Part shown: positions 60,457 through 64,000 of the stretch, one piece after another
Layout of the letters: each line of letters opens with the position of its first letter
How positions within the stretch are numbered: position 1 is the stretch's first letter
NCBI GenBank assembly: GCA_001829185.1
Contig: MIAR01000036.1
Span: forward strand, 1 to 64,000
Reading direction: 5' to 3'
Origin: Spirochaetes bacterium GWB1_60_80
Lineage (GTDB): Bacteria > Spirochaetota > Spirochaetia > Treponematales > UBA12059
DNA: 64,000 bases
Made by a program: the position numbers and the translations under genes
Notes under the pieces: model-generated
What the model was told of the DNA's origin: nothing
Databases searched by the model: none
The model's input: the letters and a program-made list of their open reading frames with translations, nothing else

Positions 60457-61698
60457 TTATCTCAGAAAGTCGAGCAGGGTCTTGGGTAGGACGCGGCCGG
60501 CCATCTGCAGGGCGGCCTGGCGGGCGTAATCGAGCATCCGGAAGTCGGTGATGGCCTGGGCCATGTCCAGCGACGTTTCGGCCGCGCCCAGCGCCACCAC
60601 GTCCGGGATTTCCTTGTTCAGGCGCATGCTAGCGGTTTCCAGGCGGTTCATCATGGCGCCGGCCTCGGCCAGGCGGCGGTTCATGTTGTCCATGCCGGCG
60701 TCGATGGCCGCCAGGGCGCGGCCGCCGATCTCGAGGTGGTCGCCCTTGTACAGGGCGTTGCGCAGGTTCATGACCACGTCGAACAGCGAGCCGCCGGAGA
60801 CGCTGGTCGAGGCGGCGTAGTCGGACGGGACGCCGGAGCCGGACAGGATGCCCAGGTCGGCCAGCACCGAGCCGCCCTGGCCGTCTTCCAGGCGCAGCCG
60901 CTGGGCCTGAGTGCCTTCCAGCACCAGGCTGGAGCTGACCGGGTCCAGCGAGGCCCGCACCGCCACGCCGGAGTCGTTGATCTTGGCGATGATGGCCTGG
61001 ACGGTATCGCCGGGGCGTAGGCCGATCTCGGCGCCGTTGATGAAGATGCTGCCGGCCTCGAGCACCCGGTACGTGGTGGCGTCGGCCCCGCCGGCGATGC
61101 GCTGCCGCTCCGCCCAGAAGACCGCGTCGCCCGGCAGGTTCATCTCCAGGTAGCTTTCCTCGCTGATCTCGGCTTGGGGGGTGCCGATGCCGCCCAGGTA
61201 GTCGACCGTGGCCGTGACGGAGCCGCCGGCTCCGGGCACATGGCCGTCCAGGGCGCGGAACGGCTCGGTCTTGGACTTGTCGCCGGCGAATAAAAAATCA
61301 CCGTCCGGGCCGCGGGCGTTGCCGAGGCTGACCAGTTCGGCCAGCAGCTGGTCGACTTCCACGGCCATGGCGGCGGTGTCCTCCGGCGAGAAGGTGCCGT
61401 TGGCGCCGGTCACGGCCAGCTCGCGCACCCGCTGCATGATGTCCTGGGTCTGGCGCATGTAGCCTTCGGCGATGCGCGAGCGGTCCATGGTGTACTGGAT
61501 GTTCTCCTCGTAGCGCATCAGGCGGCTGGCGAAGGAATCGTAACGGACGGCGTGGGCGGCGGCCATCGGGTCGTCGCGCGGGTTCTCGATGCGCGTCTGG
61601 CGGTTCATGCGGTTCTGCATGCTGGTCATGGCGTCCTCGCGGCGGCGCAGCCAGAACTGCGTGTCGGTGTTCATCATGTCGGAACTGATACGTCTCAT
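60457..61698 (-). CDS. flgL: Flagellar hook-associated protein 3, FlgL
   Basis: 413 aa. It forms the second hook-filament junction layer. Flagellin-like helical ends are visible: MRRISSDMMNTDTQFWLRRR and MQNRMNRQTRIENPRDDP at the N-terminus, and LRNALYKGD to the end (AQAITDFRMLDYARQAALQM) at the C-terminus. The start overlaps the flgK stop by 4 bp (ATGA), so they are translationally coupled. Length is close to the treponemal form. Confidence 0.95.
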   Translation of the reverse strand: MRRISSDMMNTDTQFWLRRREDAMTSMQNRMNRQTRIENPRDDPMAAAHAVRYDSFASRLMRYEENIQYTMDRSRIAEGYMRQTQDIMQRVRELAVTGANGTFSPEDTAAMAVEVDQLLAELVSLGNARGPDGDFLFAGDKSKTEPFRALDGHVPGAGGSVTATVDYLGGIGTPQAEISEESYLEMNLPGDAVFWAERQRIAGGADATTYRVLEAGSIFINGAEIGLRPGDTVQAIIAKINDSGVAVRASLDPVSSSLVLEGTQAQRLRLEDGQGGSVLADLGILSGSGVPSDYAASTSVSGGSLFDVVMNLRNALYKGDHLEIGGRALAAIDAGMDNMNRRLAEAGAMMNRLETASMRLNKEIPDVVALGAAETSLDMAQAITDFRMLDYARQAALQMAGRVLPKTLLDFLR

Positions 61699-63572
61699 AC
61701 ACCCATCCTGTTGATGATCGTGTCCAGCATCTCGTCGAAGTGCTGGATGAATTTGGCGGCGGCGGCGTAGCCGTGCTGGAACTTGATCATGTTGGCCAGC
61801 TCCTCGTCCATATTTACCCCGGAGATCGAGGCCCGAGTATCGGTCAGGCTCTTGGCGATGCGGTCGTTGGTTTCCAGCATTAGGCCGGATTGCTCGCCCT
61901 TGAGGCCGATGTCGGCGATGGCGTCGGCGTAGTAGTCGTCGAAGCTGCCTTCCGAGCCGACCATGACGTTGGCGGTGCGCAGGTTGGCGATGGCCAGGGC
62001 CAGACTGCCGTCGCCGGCCTCGGCCGGGCGCCCGTTGAGGCCGAAGCCGGCCGCCACCGAGGTCAAGTCCGTACTGACGGCCGGCGCCACCTCGATCCAG
62101 CCGGCCGGGTGGGCCAGGGGGGCCACCGCGAAATCGGTGCCGCCGTCGCGCAGGCTCAAGATGGCGTCGGCCTGGGTCCAGGTAAAGGCGCCGGCCGGGC
62201 CGGACTGGTTGAGGACGCCGGAGTAGCCGGCCAGGAAGGAGCCGGAGTCCTCGACGTGGCGGATGACGAAATCGGGGTTGGCGGCGTCGGCGCTGGTGGT
62301 GGCCCGCAGCTGCAGCTGGCCGTCGGTGGTCAGGCGGGCGGTGACTTCGGCGCCGGAGAAATTGATGCGCCGCACCAGGTCGCCCACGGTGTCGGTCGGC
62401 CGGTACTCGATGGCGATATTGCCTTGGGGGCCGGACAGGCTGATGACGCCGGCCAGGCCGATCTGCTCCTGGGCGTCGAGGCGGTTGCCGCCGGTAATGC
62501 GGTGGATGTAGCTGGCGTCGTATTCGCCGTCGCCGTCGCGGTCGTAGTTGCCGGCGATATTATTGACGCTGGGCAGCTCGGTGAAGAAATCGATATTGGT
62601 CTTGCCGTTCAGGCCGTAGCCGGCGCGGTGCACCTCGTTGACCAGGTCGGTGAAGGTCAGGGTTATGGTATCCAGGCTGGCCAGCTCTTCGCGGATATCG
62701 ACGTCGCGCAGCTCGAACAGCGCGCCCAGCGAACCGCCGTTGATGAAGGCCTGGTCGCCGGTATCCTGCCAATTGATGCGGGCTAGGCCATCGTTCTCGG
62801 CGCCGCTGGTCAACTCGAACTGGCGGGCGATGCCGCCCTGGACCAGGACCTGTCCGTCGATGTGGATCATGAATTCGTCAACGTCGCGCCGGTCGGTCCG
62901 TATCGGGATCATGGTGCCGAGCCGGTCGACCAAGAGGTCACGGCGGTCCAGGAGGTCGTTCGGATTGTCGCCCATGGCCTTGACCTTGACGATCTCGTCG
63001 CTTAGGGCGGCGATCTGGCGGGTCAGGGTGTTCACCTGGTCGGTGGCGATGCCGATATCCTGCTCCACCATCTCGCGGGTGGCGCTCAGGCGCTGGTAGC
63101 GGTTGTGGATCGACTCGATCATGCTCTGCCCGCGGCGGACGATGGCCTCGCGCGGGGCGGTCTCAGAGGGGTGCAGCGACAGTTCCTGCCAGGAATCCCA
63201 GAACTGGTCCATGCGCGCGCGCAGGGATATCTCCTGCGGTTCGTTATGAATTTGTTCCAGCTGGCGGATGTAGCGGTCGCGGGTGGACCAATAGCCGACG
63301 TTGCCCTGCTGGGCGACGATGCGCTCGTCCAGCAGTTCGTCCCGTACCCGGCTGATCTGGGAGATCAGCGGGCCCTGGCCGATCTGGCCCGGGGTGTGTT
63401 CGCGGTTCAGCTGCGGCGCGAAGAGCGGCTCCATGGTGCTGATTTCGATGCGCTGGCGCGAATAGCCGTCGGTGGCCATGTTGGACAGGTTGTGGCCGAT
63501 GACCAGCAAGCCCTGGTTGTTGGCCATCATGCCGCGCTTGCCGATTTCAATTCCGGTAAATGTTGAAAGCAT
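61695..63572 (-). CDS. flgK: Flagellar hook-associated protein 1, FlgK
   Basis: 625 aa from ATG 63572 (GGAGG upstream); a start four codons earlier is less well placed. The first hook-filament junction protein. N-terminal MLSTFTGIEIGKRGMMANNQ, then LLVIGHNLSNMATDGYSRQR, is the flagellar rod/hook signature, and the C-terminal helix (NMDEELANMIKFQHGYAAAA) is typical FlgK. A variable domain in the middle includes AQEQIGLAGVISLSGPQG. It is exported through the flagellar apparatus, hence no signal peptide. Confidence 0.96.
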   Translation of the reverse strand: MLSTFTGIEIGKRGMMANNQGLLVIGHNLSNMATDGYSRQRIEISTMEPLFAPQLNREHTPGQIGQGPLISQISRVRDELLDERIVAQQGNVGYWSTRDRYIRQLEQIHNEPQEISLRARMDQFWDSWQELSLHPSETAPREAIVRRGQSMIESIHNRYQRLSATREMVEQDIGIATDQVNTLTRQIAALSDEIVKVKAMGDNPNDLLDRRDLLVDRLGTMIPIRTDRRDVDEFMIHIDGQVLVQGGIARQFELTSGAENDGLARINWQDTGDQAFINGGSLGALFELRDVDIREELASLDTITLTFTDLVNEVHRAGYGLNGKTNIDFFTELPSVNNIAGNYDRDGDGEYDASYIHRITGGNRLDAQEQIGLAGVISLSGPQGNIAIEYRPTDTVGDLVRRINFSGAEVTARLTTDGQLQLRATTSADAANPDFVIRHVEDSGSFLAGYSGVLNQSGPAGAFTWTQADAILSLRDGGTDFAVAPLAHPAGWIEVAPAVSTDLTSVAAGFGLNGRPAEAGDGSLALAIANLRTANVMVGSEGSFDDYYADAIADIGLKGEQSGLMLETNDRIAKSLTDTRASISGVNMDEELANMIKFQHGYAAAAKFIQHFDEMLDTIINRMGV

Positions 63573-63608
63573 CGTATCCTCCACAGCCCCGCGGCTGCCC
63601 TTGTTCTA

Positions 63609-64000
63609 TCAGAATGCGGTATCGAGCACGATTGGGGCCTGGCCGGCGACCCGTTTTGAGCCGGTCTTGCCGTAGATGGTGCCGCGCTTGTCGGGGAACA
63701 GCTCGTTGATTACCTTGGCCAGGTTGTCGGCCATGCCGCCGGAGAAGGCGCGCAAGGCCTCGTTTTCCAGTTTAGCGCGGCTGGTGGCCCCCCGCAGGCC
63801 GCGGCAGGCGCCGGTTACCAGGCTGCGGTAGGCGCTGGGGACGGCAGCGCAGACGCTTGTACTGTCGCTGTTGGCCGGCAGCTTCAATTCCTGCAGTAGG
63901 TCCTGCCAGAGGCGGCAGCGGCCGGCTTCTGCTTCGGCCACCATAGTGGCCGCCAGGTTGGCTTGCTGCATGGCCCGCTCCAGCTGCGGCCAGGTGCGCT
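63609..64000 (-). CDS. Probable flagellar export chaperone FlgN (partial)
   Basis: Open to the window end, 130 codons visible, so the start is outside. The visible part is helical (QLERAMQQANLAATMVAEAE, then ENEALRAFSGGMADNLAKVI) and ends TIYGKTGSKR, similar to the tyrosine-glycine C-terminal pattern of FlgN chaperones. Placement 36 bp before flgK fits a chaperone for FlgK and FlgL. The call rests on position and helical character more than on strong motifs. Confidence 0.55.
   Translation of the reverse strand, partial: RTWPQLERAMQQANLAATMVAEAEAGRCRLWQDLLQELKLPANSDSTSVCAAVPSAYRSLVTGACRGLRGATSRAKLENEALRAFSGGMADNLAKVINELFPDKRGTIYGKTGSKRVAGQAPIVLDTAF

Overview
The window looks like a chromosomal piece of a GC-rich spirochaete, probably a free-living or gut-type member of Spirochaetales/Treponemataceae. 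Evidence for this: a leftward flgN?-flgK-flgL-fliW-csrA block, flgM, cheD beside a soluble MCP-like protein, a PUR-domain (BpuR-type) nucleic-acid-binding protein, a phosphomannomutase-type enzyme, c-di-GMP proteins (PilZ, HD-GYP), and many large secreted or envelope proteins without close textbook relatives. I saw no rRNA, tRNA or CRISPR array.

Layout. 1-7.1 kb: end of an unknown secreted protein, a 1529-aa secreted protein with a C-terminal NlpC/P60-like peptidase domain, and a 572-aa secreted protein ending in a discoidin/NADase-type glycan-binding-like domain, followed by about 480 bp of structured non-coding DNA. 7.4-10 kb: a stand-alone receiver and an ABC permease/ATPase pair. 10-15.3 kb (leftward): K+-dependent-type membrane pyrophosphatase with a conserved unknown partner, and a basic amino-acid decarboxylase. 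15.5-25.2 kb (mostly rightward): TPR sensor protein, PHP phosphoesterase, rsmI, flgM, a metal-ligand-less Fe-ADH relative, SpoU methylase, soluble MCP-like protein and cheD. 25.2-34.6 kb: serine acetyltransferase, HAD phosphatase, PilZ protein, RecQ, an LEA14-like lipoprotein, and a CadC-like repressor with its Zn/Cd ATPase. Three copies of a small inverted-repeat element are spread through this part. 34.7-39.2 kb: GAF-HD-GYP phosphodiesterase overlapping a 1078-aa hybrid histidine kinase. 39.2-48.7 kb: valS, a SpoT-like HD hydrolase, deoC, a hairpin array, a propeller-deacetylase-like protein, and a Lon-family protease. 48.7-53.5 kb: an envelope cluster (FecR lipoprotein, substrate-binding/OmpA fusion, VWA, XpaC-like). 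53.5-56.2 kb: PUR protein and phosphohexomutase. 56.2-59.65 kb: an island that looks less GC-rich, with degenerate repeats, a possibly phase-variable lipoprotein, a small barrel-like protein, an IS21 relic and an orphan copy of the 5' region's glycan-binding-like domain with the same structured tail. 59.65-64 kb: the flagellar hook-filament junction block.

The most unusual content is non-coding. (1) A domain-plus-tail cassette, coding for the C-terminal domain and followed by a hairpin-bearing tail, is duplicated 52 kb apart; one copy abuts an IS21 relic, and a third tail fragment abuts the receiver gene. (2) A 65-bp five-unit array downstream of deoC keeps its hairpins through compensatory changes while the linkers stay constant. 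(3) Two families of miniature inverted-repeat elements supply or coincide with stop codons of adjacent genes. (4) A C9 tract separates a good ribosome-binding site and ATG from a lipoprotein reading frame. All comparisons were made by eye; no database search or folding was run.
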